Assembly: GCA_964586675.1 (NCBI GenBank)
Contig: CAZPHQ010000003.1
Span: 1 to 64,000, forward strand
Source of the DNA: JADLGH01 sp964586675
GTDB lineage: Bacteria > Desulfobacterota_D > UBA1144 > Nemesobacterales > UBA2774
Direction: 5' to 3'
DNA length: 64,000 nucleotides
Shown here: piece after piece, positions 28,565 to 37,584 of the stretch
Position numbering within the stretch: position 1 is the stretch's first letter
How the letters are laid out: the number at the start of each line of letters is the position of its first letter
The notes under the pieces: generated by a model
What the model was told of the DNA's origin: nothing
Database searches by the model: none
Seen by the model: the letters and a program-made list of their open reading frames with translations, nothing else
Translations under genes and position numbers: made by a program

Positions 28565-30169
28565 TTATTCAACGGGAACGAGCGCAGGCTCCCCGTCTTT
28601 TTTGAGCACTATATGTTTTCTCCACGAAGGGTCCTCTTCGGGGAAATCTTCCCGGATATGCACCCCGCGCGACTCCTCCCTCGTTAAGGAGAAGGCGGTT
28701 ATGAAGCCGCACACTTCCAGAATCATCTCCATCTTGAGTTTATAATAACCTGAGAGCTTCTCAAGAAGCGGCGATATCGCGGCGAGCTCCCGCCCGGCCT
28801 CGATCAGCCCTTCCCCGCTTCTCACGATCCCGACGCTCCGGTTCATGATCCGCGTGGCCGACGACTTCAGCTCCCGGAAGGATTTCAGCTCCCCCGGCGC
28901 CGTGTTATGGTTTACCGCGCGGCCCGGATGGACTGAGGGATTAAATGCCCCGCCGTCGTAGTCGAGGGCTCCGTCGACCGCCCGCTTTCCGAATACGACG
29001 CATTCCAGAAGGGAATTGCTCGCCAGGCGGTTCGCGCCGTGAACGCCTGTGGACGCAACTTCCCCGCAGGCGAAAAGGCCTTTTATATTCGTCTCGCCCA
29101 TGAGTCCCGTTTTCACGCCGCCTATCATGTAATGGGCCGCCGGGGCCACAGGCACGAGGCTCCTCGTCATGTCGACGCCCGCGGCGAGACAGGCCTCGTA
29201 TATGTTGGCGAAGCGGGATTTGAGGTAGGAAGAATCCAGGTGACGCATGTCTAGGTAAACGAAGTTTTTGCCGGATTTTTCTATTTCAATGGATATGGCG
29301 CGGGAGACTATATCCCTCGGCGCGAGCTCGCCGAGTTCGCTATACTCGTAGACGAACCTCTCGCCCGTCGAGCTCAGGAGATGCGCCCCTTCGCCCCTGA
29401 GAGCTTCCGTTATGAGGAAGCTCGCCCCGCGCTCGTTGTAAAACGCCGTCGGGTGGAACTGGACGAATTCCATGTCGGAGATCGACGCCCCGGCCCTGAA
29501 GGCGAGCGCTATGCCCTCTCCCGTCGAGCTCTCGGGATTGGTAGTCCTTTCGAAGAGCGCCGAGGCCCCGCCCGTCGCGAGTATAGTCGACTTGGCGAGG
29601 AACAGTATGGGCTCGAAAGCGCTTCCCAGCGCGACAGCGCCCGAGCACGATACGCCGTCCGAAAGAATCTCGACTACGCCCGTGCTCTCGTATTTTCTTA
29701 TCGAGGGATTCTTTTCGACGGCGGCTATGAGGAACTTGACCATCTCCCTCCCCGTCGAGCTTCCGCCCGCGTGGAGGACGCGCCTCTTCGTGTGGCCGCC
29801 TTCGAGGCCGAGCTCGAGCCCGGTCTCGTCCGAATCGAACTTCATCCCCTTTTCGATGAGCTCTATTACGCGCTCCCTTCCCTCGTTTACGAGCACCTCG
29901 ACGGCCTTAAGGTCGTTGAGCCCCCTCCCCGCGCGCATCGTGTCGTCTATGTGAAACCAGGCGGAGTCGTCGGGATCGACGACAGCGGCAATGCCTCCCT
30001 GCGCCCAGTAGGAGTTACTTTCTTCGACCGTGGATTTGGTGAGTAGAGTGACGCTCCCGAACCCCGAGGCGTAGAGGGCCGCGTAGAGCCCCGCGAGGCC
30101 GCTTCCTATGATTAAAAAGTCGGAATATATTTCCGAGGGCCGCGCGGCGCCCGCCTGTTTGGCGCTCAT
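28565..30169 (-). CDS. nadB: L-aspartate oxidase
   Basis: A 534-residue FAD enzyme oxidising L-aspartate to iminoaspartate, the first step of de novo NAD synthesis. The FAD dinucleotide motif is IIGSGLAGLYAALYASG; SYWAQGGIAAVV, GGHTKRRVLHAGGSSTGREMV, EFVQFHPTAF, YMIGGVKTGLMGETNIKGLFACGEVASTGVHGANRLASNSLLECVVFG are typical of the succinate dehydrogenase/aspartate oxidase family, and the adjacent nadA and nadC settle the assignment. It lies 29 bases after glnD. Confidence 0.98.
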   Translation of the reverse strand: MSAKQAGAARPSEIYSDFLIIGSGLAGLYAALYASGFGSVTLLTKSTVEESNSYWAQGGIAAVVDPDDSAWFHIDDTMRAGRGLNDLKAVEVLVNEGRERVIELIEKGMKFDSDETGLELGLEGGHTKRRVLHAGGSSTGREMVKFLIAAVEKNPSIRKYESTGVVEILSDGVSCSGAVALGSAFEPILFLAKSTILATGGASALFERTTNPESSTGEGIALAFRAGASISDMEFVQFHPTAFYNERGASFLITEALRGEGAHLLSSTGERFVYEYSELGELAPRDIVSRAISIEIEKSGKNFVYLDMRHLDSSYLKSRFANIYEACLAAGVDMTRSLVPVAPAAHYMIGGVKTGLMGETNIKGLFACGEVASTGVHGANRLASNSLLECVVFGKRAVDGALDYDGGAFNPSVHPGRAVNHNTAPGELKSFRELKSSATRIMNRSVGIVRSGEGLIEAGRELAAISPLLEKLSGYYKLKMEMILEVCGFITAFSLTREESRGVHIREDFPEEDPSWRKHIVLKKDGEPALVPVE

Positions 30170-30198
30170 GTGATATTACCGTTTGTCATCGGGAGAGT

Positions 30199-32871
30199 TC
30201 AGCCCTGTCCGGGCCCTATGGCTTCGAGGAGAGATTCTTTTATCTCGGCGATCCTGTCGGGATCGGTTATCTTTTTCCGGTTCATATCGACGACGTAAAA
30301 TGCGTCGACGACCTGGTCTACCTTCGTCGAGATCTTGGCGTATTCGATGGAAAGCCCGAGGTCTCTGATGGTGCTCGTTATGTCGTAAAGGAGCCCTGAC
30401 CTGTCGTAGGTGTAGACGTCTATCACCGTCGCCGAGTCGGAGGACTCGTTGTCGAGCATAATCCTCGACGGGTACTGCTGTGGTGTCGCCTTCCCGTAAA
30501 GGGGTCTTTCGAGCTTTCTCTTCGCGACGAGCTCGCCGACGTCGATTTCCTTGGCCAGCACCCGTTTCATATTCCCCTGGAGCTTCGCCCACGCCTTGTC
30601 GTCGACCTCGACGGACACGCCGAGGCGGTTAAGGTAGAAGACATCTAGTATCCTGCCGTCGCTCCGGGTCGTAATCCTCGCCCCGAGTATGTTGAACCCC
30701 GAAGCCCTTATCACGCCGCAGAGGCGGGAGAATATTCCGGGCTCGTCAAAGCCCCAGAACGTAAACTCGTTGTAATCCTCTTCGGGGTAAAAAAGAAGGT
30801 CCATGCCGACGGCGTCTTTATATTTATCTATCAGGCCGAGATGGTATGCGATCTTCTGCGCCGAGAAACCGAGGAAATACGACTCCGGCATGGCCTTTAA
30901 CATATCGCCGGCCTTCTTCCGCGATATTTTCGATCCTGTAATCTTTATAACTTCCTCTATAATCCTCTCCTGCCTCGAAATCGGGTCTTCGACCTTGAAG
31001 ACTCCCCTTTCGAGCACCTTGGCCGTCCTTATGAAAAGCTCCTTAAGGAGCATTCCCTTCCAGTTAGACCACACATCGGGGCCGACGGATTTGATGTCGG
31101 CGTATGTCAGGAGATATAGAAGCGAAAGTGTTTCGAGGGTCTTCACAGATTTCGCGAAGCGTATCACGAGGCTGTAGTCGTGTATGTCCCTTCGCTGCGA
31201 AAAGTGAGACATTATAAGATGGTTCTTCACGAGAAATTCGAGCTGCCTTCTCTCCTCGTCGTTGAGCCCCATCCGCTTCGCAATCCTCGGGATCATCGCC
31301 GCGCCCTTCTCGGCGTGGCCCTTGCCCTCGCCCTTGCCCATGTCGTGAAAGAGGCAGGCGAGGTAGAGGACGTGCCTGCTTACGAGGGACTCAGCCGTCT
31401 TCGTCAGAAGCGGGAGCTCTTTTTCGTACCTGTAACCGAGGAGGTTTTCTATCTCCCTCACCATGAATATGGAATGGACGTCGACCGTGTAAACGTGATA
31501 GGCGTCGTGCTGCACCATGCAGACTATCTTCCCGAATTCCGGAATGTAGTTCCCGAGAAAGCGGAGCCTGTTCATCTCCATGAGCGTGTCGGCGACATTC
31601 TTCCCCTTCTTCAGTATCCGGATGAAAGATGCGTTCATCTCGGGGTTAGCCCTCATCTTCTCGTCCATTCTGCCGTTGTTGACGTTCTCGCGTATGAGGT
31701 CCAAGAGATAGTGGCTCATACGCACCTGATGCTTGTCGGCATATTCGAACGCCTTCATGAGGTTTGCGGGATTGTCCTTGAATATGTTTACGTTGGAGAC
31801 AGAGAGAACGCCCCCCTGAATTGTGAAGCCGCTGTCGAGGTAGACTGTCCTCGCGGCCCTTATTCCCGACCTCTGATCGAGGGTGCACTTTTCGATCAGC
31901 CTCCTCGACTGCTCCGTGAGCTCGTTTCCGCGGAGGTAGTAGATACGCATGAACCTTTCGACGGCGGGGAGGTCAGAGTTCTTGAAGCCGAGGAAATTGG
32001 CTATCTTTTCCTGAAACTCGAAGCCGAGCCTGTCTTCCATTCTGCCTGCGAGGTAGTGAAGCTCGGACCTTATGAGCAGAAGGAAATTGAGGCTCTTCTC
32101 GAATATCCTGATCTCGTTCTCCATCAGGATGCCTTTCGGAAGGAGCTCGGCGAAGGTCTTCACCTTAAACTTCGCCTGCGCTATCCAGAGGGCGTAGTGA
32201 ATGTCCCGGAGCCCGCCCTCACCCTCTTTAACATTCGGCTCCAGGAGATAGACGGACCTTCCGAAACGGTTTATCCTGATCTCGTTTTCGGCTATTTTCT
32301 GCTGTATGAATTTGTGCGAGGAAGAAGGCAGGAGCTCGGTGAAGAGCCTCTTGTTGAGCTCGACGAAGAGAGCTTCGTCCCCGGCGACGTATCTCGAATC
32401 GAGAAGCGATGTCAGTATGGTTGTATCGTCGTCTTCCGACAGCTCCATGCACTCCTCTATCGTCCTCACCGAATGTCCGACGTCGAGCTTTAAGTCCCAG
32501 AGTAGATAGAGGAGCTTTTCGGTAACTTCCTTGGCCTGCGTCTTGTGCCGGGGCTTGTAAAGGATCATCAGGTCGACATCGGAGTAGGGGCAGAGCTCGC
32601 TCCTTCCGTAACCCCCGAGCGCGACTATGGCGACGTTGGCGAGATCGTTAAACCCGAGCTGCGCAAGCGCCTGCCTTATCAGCTTGTCGATTACCTCGGA
32701 GCGTTTCTGGGCGAGGAGGCTGCCTGAAAGGGCCTTATTCCGCTTGGCCTTGTTGTTGTGATATTCCTTAAGCTCGGCGAGCTTCCTGTCGAGCCTGAGC
32801 TTGAGGCCCCGGTTCGATTCCGGCTCGTCGGTCATAAGGTTCACTGCTTTATTCATATTATTACTCTGCAT
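30199..32871 (-). CDS. glnD: Bifunctional uridylyltransferase / uridylyl-removing enzyme GlnD
   Basis: An 890-residue nitrogen sensor that uridylylates and deuridylylates PII proteins. The nucleotidyltransferase domain shows GGYGRSELCPYSDVDLMIL (about residue 87), the GlnD adenylyltransferase-like middle is followed by an HD domain (YLACLFHDMGKGEGKGHAEKG) and two C-terminal ACT domains (FDEPGIFSRLCGVIRASGFNIL and TYDRSGLLYDITSTIRDLG). Full length. Its presence together with a sigma-54 promoter before amtB at 39.9 kb implies a complete Ntr-type nitrogen response, though no PII gene is in the window. Confidence 0.97.
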   Translation of the reverse strand: MQSNNMNKAVNLMTDEPESNRGLKLRLDRKLAELKEYHNNKAKRNKALSGSLLAQKRSEVIDKLIRQALAQLGFNDLANVAIVALGGYGRSELCPYSDVDLMILYKPRHKTQAKEVTEKLLYLLWDLKLDVGHSVRTIEECMELSEDDDTTILTSLLDSRYVAGDEALFVELNKRLFTELLPSSSHKFIQQKIAENEIRINRFGRSVYLLEPNVKEGEGGLRDIHYALWIAQAKFKVKTFAELLPKGILMENEIRIFEKSLNFLLLIRSELHYLAGRMEDRLGFEFQEKIANFLGFKNSDLPAVERFMRIYYLRGNELTEQSRRLIEKCTLDQRSGIRAARTVYLDSGFTIQGGVLSVSNVNIFKDNPANLMKAFEYADKHQVRMSHYLLDLIRENVNNGRMDEKMRANPEMNASFIRILKKGKNVADTLMEMNRLRFLGNYIPEFGKIVCMVQHDAYHVYTVDVHSIFMVREIENLLGYRYEKELPLLTKTAESLVSRHVLYLACLFHDMGKGEGKGHAEKGAAMIPRIAKRMGLNDEERRQLEFLVKNHLIMSHFSQRRDIHDYSLVIRFAKSVKTLETLSLLYLLTYADIKSVGPDVWSNWKGMLLKELFIRTAKVLERGVFKVEDPISRQERIIEEVIKITGSKISRKKAGDMLKAMPESYFLGFSAQKIAYHLGLIDKYKDAVGMDLLFYPEEDYNEFTFWGFDEPGIFSRLCGVIRASGFNILGARITTRSDGRILDVFYLNRLGVSVEVDDKAWAKLQGNMKRVLAKEIDVGELVAKRKLERPLYGKATPQQYPSRIMLDNESSDSATVIDVYTYDRSGLLYDITSTIRDLGLSIEYAKISTKVDQVVDAFYVVDMNRKKITDPDRIAEIKESLLEAIGPGQG

Positions 32872-32908
32872 ATTATATTACATTCATATTTAGCGGGGTT
32901 AAACCTCG

Positions 32909-33565
32909 TTACAGCTTGAGGCTGATTGAAACGCCGTCCCTGACGGGAAGAACCGTGCTGTAAAAGCCGGACTCGGAGTAAAGAAGCCTCGTGAATTCCC
33001 TTACGCTGAGGGTCGCCGGGGAGTCGTCTTCCGAGAGCACCCTCCCGTGCCAGAGGATATTGTCCGTTATAAAAAGCCCGCCCTGAGAGAGCTTCGAGTA
33101 AGCCTTCGCGACGAGAGGCGGATACCCTTCCTTGTCGACGTCGTTGAATATAATGTCGAAGGGCCCTTTCTCGGCGTCGAGTATGGCGGCCGCGTCGCCC
33201 ACCCTTATTTCCACTCTGTCGATTAACCCCGCCCGTGAGAGATAATCCTCCGCGAGGTCTGCGTTTTCCTGTAACGCGTCCGTAAATATCACCCGGCCCC
33301 GGCCGAGGACTGCGAGCGCCTTACCGAACCAGTATGCCGAATAGCCGAAGCCCGAGCCGAGCTCGATTATCTCCTCTGCGCCGGATATGAGCGTCATCTG
33401 GTAAAGGAGCCTCCCGACGGCCGGGCCGATTATCGGGAAATCGTTCTCGCGGGCATAGCTCTCCATTTCCCTCCGGACTTCGTCCCCCGGGGCGGAGAAA
33501 GATTCGATGTATTCCTCTATTTCGGGATTGACTATGAGATGGTCGGGCCCGTGCGGCTGGCTCAT
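32909..33565 (-). CDS. O-methyltransferase (class I SAM-dependent)
   Basis: A 218-residue protein of the cation-dependent O-methyltransferase (methyltransf_3) family, related to catechol/caffeoyl-CoA O-methyltransferases. The SAM motif I is EIIELGSGFGYSAYWFGKAL; GRVIFTDALQENADLAEDYLSRAG, GDAAAILDAEKGPFDIIFNDVDKEGYPPLV and LFITDNILWHGRV follow the family order, with Asp and Asn residues placed for metal binding. The acceptor is unknown. Its start overlaps the adenosyltransferase stop by 4 bases (ATGA). Confidence 0.9.
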   Translation of the reverse strand: MSQPHGPDHLIVNPEIEEYIESFSAPGDEVRREMESYARENDFPIIGPAVGRLLYQMTLISGAEEIIELGSGFGYSAYWFGKALAVLGRGRVIFTDALQENADLAEDYLSRAGLIDRVEIRVGDAAAILDAEKGPFDIIFNDVDKEGYPPLVAKAYSKLSQGGLFITDNILWHGRVLSEDDSPATLSVREFTRLLYSESGFYSTVLPVRDGVSISLKL

Positions 33566-34122
33566 TTCTTTCCGAACTCCACGAACGTCTCGCTGTAACC
33601 GCTCCGCTGGTTTTCGGCCCGGGCCATGACGAAGAGAAGGTCCGACAGCCGGTTGAGATATATGAGCACATTCCTCCCGACCTCTTCCTCTTCCATGAGC
33701 TTAACGACCTTTCTCTCGGCACGCCGCGATACCGTCCTCGCGAAATGCAGGTACGCCCCTCCCGCGCTCCCGCTGGGGAGTATGAATTCCTTTAGCGGCT
33801 TTAAGCCTTCGAGAAGCCCGTCTATGGAGGCTTCGAGCTCTTTTATCCTGGCATCGCCTATGCGCGGCACCTCGAACCCGGGAGGGCTCGCGAGCTCGGC
33901 CCCGATGATGAAAAGATCGTTCTGTATGGCCTTCAGCATCGCCGAAAGGTCTTCGTCGAGGACCATTGTCCTCGCGATGCCGAGGACAGCGTTGAGCTCG
34001 TCGACGTCCCCGTAGGCTTCGACCTTAAAAGAGGCCTTGCTCACCCTCTCGCCGCCTATGAGCGAGGTTAGTCCCTTGTCCCCCGTCTTCGTATAAACCT
34101 TGGTTATGCGGACCTTGGCCAT
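33562..34122 (-). CDS. Cob(I)alamin adenosyltransferase, PduO type
   Basis: A 186-residue trimeric ATP:corrinoid adenosyltransferase making adenosylcobalamin. Diagnostic segments are YTKTGDKGLTSLIGGERVSK (ATP-binding N-terminus), DVDELNAVLG, FILPSGSAGGAYLHFARTVSRRAER and YLNRLSDLLFVMARAEN. It is the first gene of the run leading into glnD and the NAD genes; no B12-dependent enzyme is adjacent. Confidence 0.95.
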   Translation of the reverse strand: MAKVRITKVYTKTGDKGLTSLIGGERVSKASFKVEAYGDVDELNAVLGIARTMVLDEDLSAMLKAIQNDLFIIGAELASPPGFEVPRIGDARIKELEASIDGLLEGLKPLKEFILPSGSAGGAYLHFARTVSRRAERKVVKLMEEEEVGRNVLIYLNRLSDLLFVMARAENQRSGYSETFVEFGKK

Positions 34123-34209
34123 AAAAGGATTCTAACCGAACGGTCCGACCGCTTCAAACGGCCGGCTCGGCCGGGCCCGCCAATGATTTGAGTGGGAGGA
34201 CAACTGCGC

Positions 34210-34542
34210 TCAACCCCGGGAGAGGCTGCCTTCTATGACTTCCGTTATATGCCCCTTGGGGAGGGCCCCTATTATCTTCCCGTCGGGCGCGCCGTTCTTG
34301 AAGAGTATCATCGTCGGGATGCTCCTTATCCCGAAGGCGCGCGCGGTTTCAGGGTTGTCGTCGACGTTGATTTTGCCGACTTTTATCCTGCCCTCGTAAT
34401 CGCCCGCTATCTCGTCGAGCACGGGAGCTATGGCGCGGCAGGGAGGGCACCACTCCGCCCAGAAATCGAGGAGCACGGGTACGCCCGAGTTAAGCACCTC
34501 GCCCTCGAAGTTATCGTCCGTAATGAGGACCGTCTTTCCCAT
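34210..34542 (-). CDS. Thioredoxin with CPPC active site
   Basis: A 110-residue thioredoxin-fold protein with the family landmarks VLLDFWAEWCPPCRAIAPVLDEIA, KINVDDNPETARAFGIRSIPTMILFKNG (cis-Pro) and a Gly near the C-terminus. The redox motif is CPPC rather than the canonical CGPC, a change expected to alter redox potential. It has no signal peptide, so it acts in the cytoplasm. GGAGATGCT precedes the ATG. It is divergent from the Lon-N gene. Confidence 0.93.
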   Translation of the reverse strand: MGKTVLITDDNFEGEVLNSGVPVLLDFWAEWCPPCRAIAPVLDEIAGDYEGRIKVGKINVDDNPETARAFGIRSIPTMILFKNGAPDGKIIGALPKGHITEVIEGSLSRG

Positions 34543-34656
34543 TCCAGCATCTCCTTGAATTTATTTTTAATGGATTAGATAACGAATAACCTTTCATGGA
34601 TTCAGGGGCGCTCATCCGGCGAATTCCCCCTATAAAGGACCAAATCCTTCCCCGTA

Positions 34657-34665
34657 TGCTATACT
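34657..34665 (+). promoter_or_regulatory. Extended -10 promoter before Lon-N gene
   Basis: TGCTATACT is a textbook extended -10 element, 34 bases upstream of the ATG; the -35 region is poor, which is usual for extended -10 promoters. Confidence 0.5.
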
Positions 34666-34698
34666 CTTAGAAAGCTTCAAGGCAGAGTATGGGCGGTT

Positions 34699-35400
34699 AT
34701 GGATTTATCTTCGCTTGACCTCAAAGACGTTTCCAATCTAAAGAATTTCTCGGGCATGGTGCCGCTATTCCCGCTATCGACAGTAGTCTTCTTTCCGAAT
34801 ACCCTCCTTCCCCTTCATGTTTTCGAGCCCAGATACAAGCAGATGGTAAGTGACGTCATAAAATCCGAGAAGATTATCGGCATGGCGCTTTTAAAGCCGG
34901 GGTGGCAGTCGAACTACTACGGGAATCCCGAGATATACGACGTCGCCGGGATAGGGCGGATAGTGAGCTGCGAAACGTGCGACGACGGTAAGATAAACAT
35001 CGTTCTTTACGGGCTCAAGAGGGTGAAGATAACGGAGATCGTGAAGGACAAGCCCTACAGGCTCGCGCGCGTGAATATTTTAGAGAACGCGCACGGCGCT
35101 AATGAAGAGGGTCTCAGGGCCAGGATCGAAGAGCTCGTCGTGAAGTGGAACTTCACGCTCGGGGAAAAAGAGAAAGCCCACAAGATTAACGTCAACACGA
35201 AGCTTCCGCTCGACTGCCTGACAGACGCCCTCGGCACTCTCATCTTCTCTAACATATTCGAAAAGCAGATGCTCCTCGAAGAGCCGGGCATCGAAAGAAG
35301 GGCGGAAATAATCATAAAGGACCTCGAAACGAGGCTCGAAGTAGTAACACTCACGGCCGGAAAGAGCACCGGCATTCTCGAAAAAAGAAATTTAAACTGA
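34699..35400 (+). CDS. Lon N-terminal (substrate-binding) domain protein
   Basis: A 233-residue protein made of a stand-alone Lon substrate-binding domain: MVPLFPLSTVVFFPNTLLPLHVFEPRYKQMVSDVIKSEKIIGMALL, VAGIGRIVSCETCDDGKINIVLYGLKRVKI, then a helical part (FSNIFEKQMLLEEPGIERRAEIIIKDLETRL). No AAA+ or protease domain follows. Such proteins are widespread; their role is not established, possibly adaptor or PUA-like binding. Its stop overlaps the convergent hydrolase by 9 bases. Confidence 0.92.
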   Translation: MDLSSLDLKDVSNLKNFSGMVPLFPLSTVVFFPNTLLPLHVFEPRYKQMVSDVIKSEKIIGMALLKPGWQSNYYGNPEIYDVAGIGRIVSCETCDDGKINIVLYGLKRVKITEIVKDKPYRLARVNILENAHGANEEGLRARIEELVVKWNFTLGEKEKAHKINVNTKLPLDCLTDALGTLIFSNIFEKQMLLEEPGIERRAEIIIKDLETRLEVVTLTAGKSTGILEKRNLN

Positions 35401-36189
35401 TTGAGGCAAGAGGAATTCGAGCACGAGCTTGTCGGCCTCTTCCTGCCTTTCCCTCCAGAATCCGTGCCCGACTCCGGGAAACGTCTTGAGCCTGGCCCCC
35501 GGTATCAGCGATGCGAGCTCCCGCGTCTTCTTCGGAGACGTAGTGAGGTCGTTCTCTCCCATCATGACGAGCGTCGGGCTTTTTATACCCGAAAGAAGGC
35601 TTGTCGTGTCGTGCTTTTCGACGGCATGGCTCTGGCCCATGTAGCCGCGGAGCGTGTCGGGGCTTTCGGGTATGGCGTTCATCGTGGCCTTTAAGGTCGG
35701 TAGGTTTTTCTCTATATACTCCCTCGTATAGCCGAGATAAAGCGCCATCGTCCAGACAGCCCTCATGCCGACTTTCGCCGCAATTTCCCGCCCCATACTG
35801 AGCACGACGTTCCCCACTTCGTCCCGCGACGCAGACGAACACCCCATTACGAGCCTGTTTACCCTGTGCGGGTGCCTTATGGCGAGCCACTGCCCTATCA
35901 TGCCGCCCATCGACTTGCCGGCGACGTGCGCCTTTTCTATTCCGAGGGTGTCCATCAGCCCCGCCGCATCGTCTGCCATGTCGGCCGTCGTGTAGCCCGG
36001 CTCGGGCTTGTCCGAGAGTCCCGAGCCGCGGTTGTCGAAGACGACAACCTTGAAATGCTTCGAATATATGGGCACCTGCGTCGCCCAGCTCTGCACCTGG
36101 CTTCCGAGCCCGCCGATGAGGACGACCGGATATCCCTCGCCGTGCACTTCGTAATATATTTTGACGCCGTTAAGATCCGCGTAAGCCAT
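35392..36189 (-). CDS. Alpha/beta-fold hydrolase
   Basis: A 265-residue cytoplasmic serine hydrolase. The oxyanion region is VVLIGGLGSQVQSW, the nucleophile elbow is AGKSMGGMIG (Ser about residue 95), an Asp is in VMMGENDLTTSP and the final His is in FPGVGHGFWRE. This is the 3-oxoadipate enol-lactonase/haloperoxidase-like subgroup but the substrate is undetermined. Start and ruvX stop share one base (TGATG), suggesting coupled translation. Confidence 0.9.
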   Translation of the reverse strand: MAYADLNGVKIYYEVHGEGYPVVLIGGLGSQVQSWATQVPIYSKHFKVVVFDNRGSGLSDKPEPGYTTADMADDAAGLMDTLGIEKAHVAGKSMGGMIGQWLAIRHPHRVNRLVMGCSSASRDEVGNVVLSMGREIAAKVGMRAVWTMALYLGYTREYIEKNLPTLKATMNAIPESPDTLRGYMGQSHAVEKHDTTSLLSGIKSPTLVMMGENDLTTSPKKTRELASLIPGARLKTFPGVGHGFWRERQEEADKLVLEFLLPQSV

Positions 36190-36623
36190 CAGTGCTCGTC
36201 CTCCGCCTGTATCGGCCTTTTCGATTCGAGATATTCGGCAAGTATATACACGGCCGCCATTTTGTCGATCACCTTCTTCCTCTTTTTCCGCGAGACGTCG
36301 GCTTCGATGAGAAACCGTTCGGCGTTCTTCGTGGAATAGCTCTCGTCCCAGAAATTGACGGGGATACCGAACTTCTCTTTAACGAGTGCTGCGAACTTCA
36401 TTATCTCTTCCCCGCGCCGCGTCATTCCCCCGTCGCCTCGCATGGGGACGCCCACGAGTATCTCTCCGGGCTCGTACTCCGCCATTATCTTCGCGAGCCC
36501 GGCCATGTCGGAATCGATATCCTTCCGCATTATGGTCGTCACGCCGTTGGCCGTGATGCCGAGGAGGTCGCTTACGGCAATGCCTATGGTCTTCGTGCCG
36601 ACGTCGAGTGCAAGTGTGCGCAT
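36189..36623 (-). CDS. ruvX: Holliday junction resolvase-like protein RuvX/YqgF
   Basis: A 144-residue RNase H-fold protein beginning MRTLALDVGTKTIGIAVSDLLGITANGVTTI; other motifs are EILVGVPMRGDGGMTRRGEEIMKFA and WDESYSTKNAERFL, ending with KVIDKMAAVYILAEYL. Family members process pre-16S rRNA 5' ends and have been proposed as resolvases. Length is standard. Confidence 0.95.
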   Translation of the reverse strand: MRTLALDVGTKTIGIAVSDLLGITANGVTTIMRKDIDSDMAGLAKIMAEYEPGEILVGVPMRGDGGMTRRGEEIMKFAALVKEKFGIPVNFWDESYSTKNAERFLIEADVSRKKRKKVIDKMAAVYILAEYLESKRPIQAEDEH

Positions 36624-36699
36624 GGTAGAAATCGTCCGCCGGAACGGACGTAAGGATATTGTAACATTATCGTCGGTTTAATCGGAGAAACACCCGGTA

Positions 36700-37512
36700 T
36701 CAGTAAAGCGTCTCGTCCGTGTAGGTTTTAAGCCTGTTCCGCCAGCCGGGGAGCCATCTTTTCTCGTTACGGTCCGGAGGGGAGTTCTGAACGCGCCTCG
36801 CCAGTACGAACTCGGCGGAGCGGGCGAATTCCTGAAGCGCCGGCCTCCCCTTTTCTGTACCTTTCATATTGGCGAGCACCTGCAGCAGCCCCCAGCCCTG
36901 GCCCTTGTATCTTTCGGACTCGGAAACCCCTTCGCCCTTGAAATTGACGTAATCGATCAGGACGTACATGCCCACATCCGATTCCGCGACGCGGTAGAAC
37001 TGCCTCTCGATATTGTTCCTGAAATCGGGAGGTGCGGCCTCCAGCATCGCGGGGAGGCTCTTCTCGAGCCTCTCGGCTATGAACGATGTCTGGAGGGCGA
37101 ACGTGCCCAGGAGAAACTCCCTTAGAGAAACCATCTTCGGGGACTCGAACTCACGGTAAAACTCCGTCCGCGATCTCCACGGCAGGTCGAAGGGCCGAAG
37201 ATTTTTGAGCCATGCCGGAAGCGTAGCGCCTTCAGACTTCATGTACTCAATGAGCGCGGGAAACGTTTCGACGAAGCGGTATTCTTTTCCCTCCGGGTAC
37301 CAGAGGAAATGGCCTATGCCGAGCGAGGCGAACTCCTCCCCCTCGTTCCAGGCTGTGAGGTTTCCGGGCTTTCCGCCCGTCTCGTTTTTGTAGATGAGCT
37401 GGCCTATTCGCGAGAGCTCCTGTTGAGATAGGTGGAGCTCCCTCGCGCCCGTCAGGGAAAGCAAAAGAAAAAAGGCGAGTACGAGAGTTAACGATGCCAG
37501 CACGGCGCGCAA
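36700..37512 (-). CDS. Secreted protein, possibly lysozyme-like
   Basis: A 270-residue exported protein with an N-terminal hydrophobic signal (VLASLTLVLAFFLLLSLTGA). The segment LSRIGQLIYKNETGGKPGNLTAWNEGEEFASLGIGHFLWYPEG has a Glu followed by a Gly-rich turn and aromatic strand, reminiscent of the catalytic region of goose-type or SLT lysozymes; later YVLIDYVNFKGEGVSESERYKGQGWGLLQVLANM has the look of a phage-lysozyme-like helix set. I do not recognise a named family, and enzymatic activity on peptidoglycan is only a suggestion. It is a single gene. Confidence 0.75.
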   Translation of the reverse strand: MRAVLASLTLVLAFFLLLSLTGARELHLSQQELSRIGQLIYKNETGGKPGNLTAWNEGEEFASLGIGHFLWYPEGKEYRFVETFPALIEYMKSEGATLPAWLKNLRPFDLPWRSRTEFYREFESPKMVSLREFLLGTFALQTSFIAERLEKSLPAMLEAAPPDFRNNIERQFYRVAESDVGMYVLIDYVNFKGEGVSESERYKGQGWGLLQVLANMKGTEKGRPALQEFARSAEFVLARRVQNSPPDRNEKRWLPGWRNRLKTYTDETLY

Positions 37513-37584
37513 AGGGGTAGCCTCCGCAATGTGAATTACAGTATTTATACCTGATTTATACCTGAAGAAACCGAAAAGCGGCTC

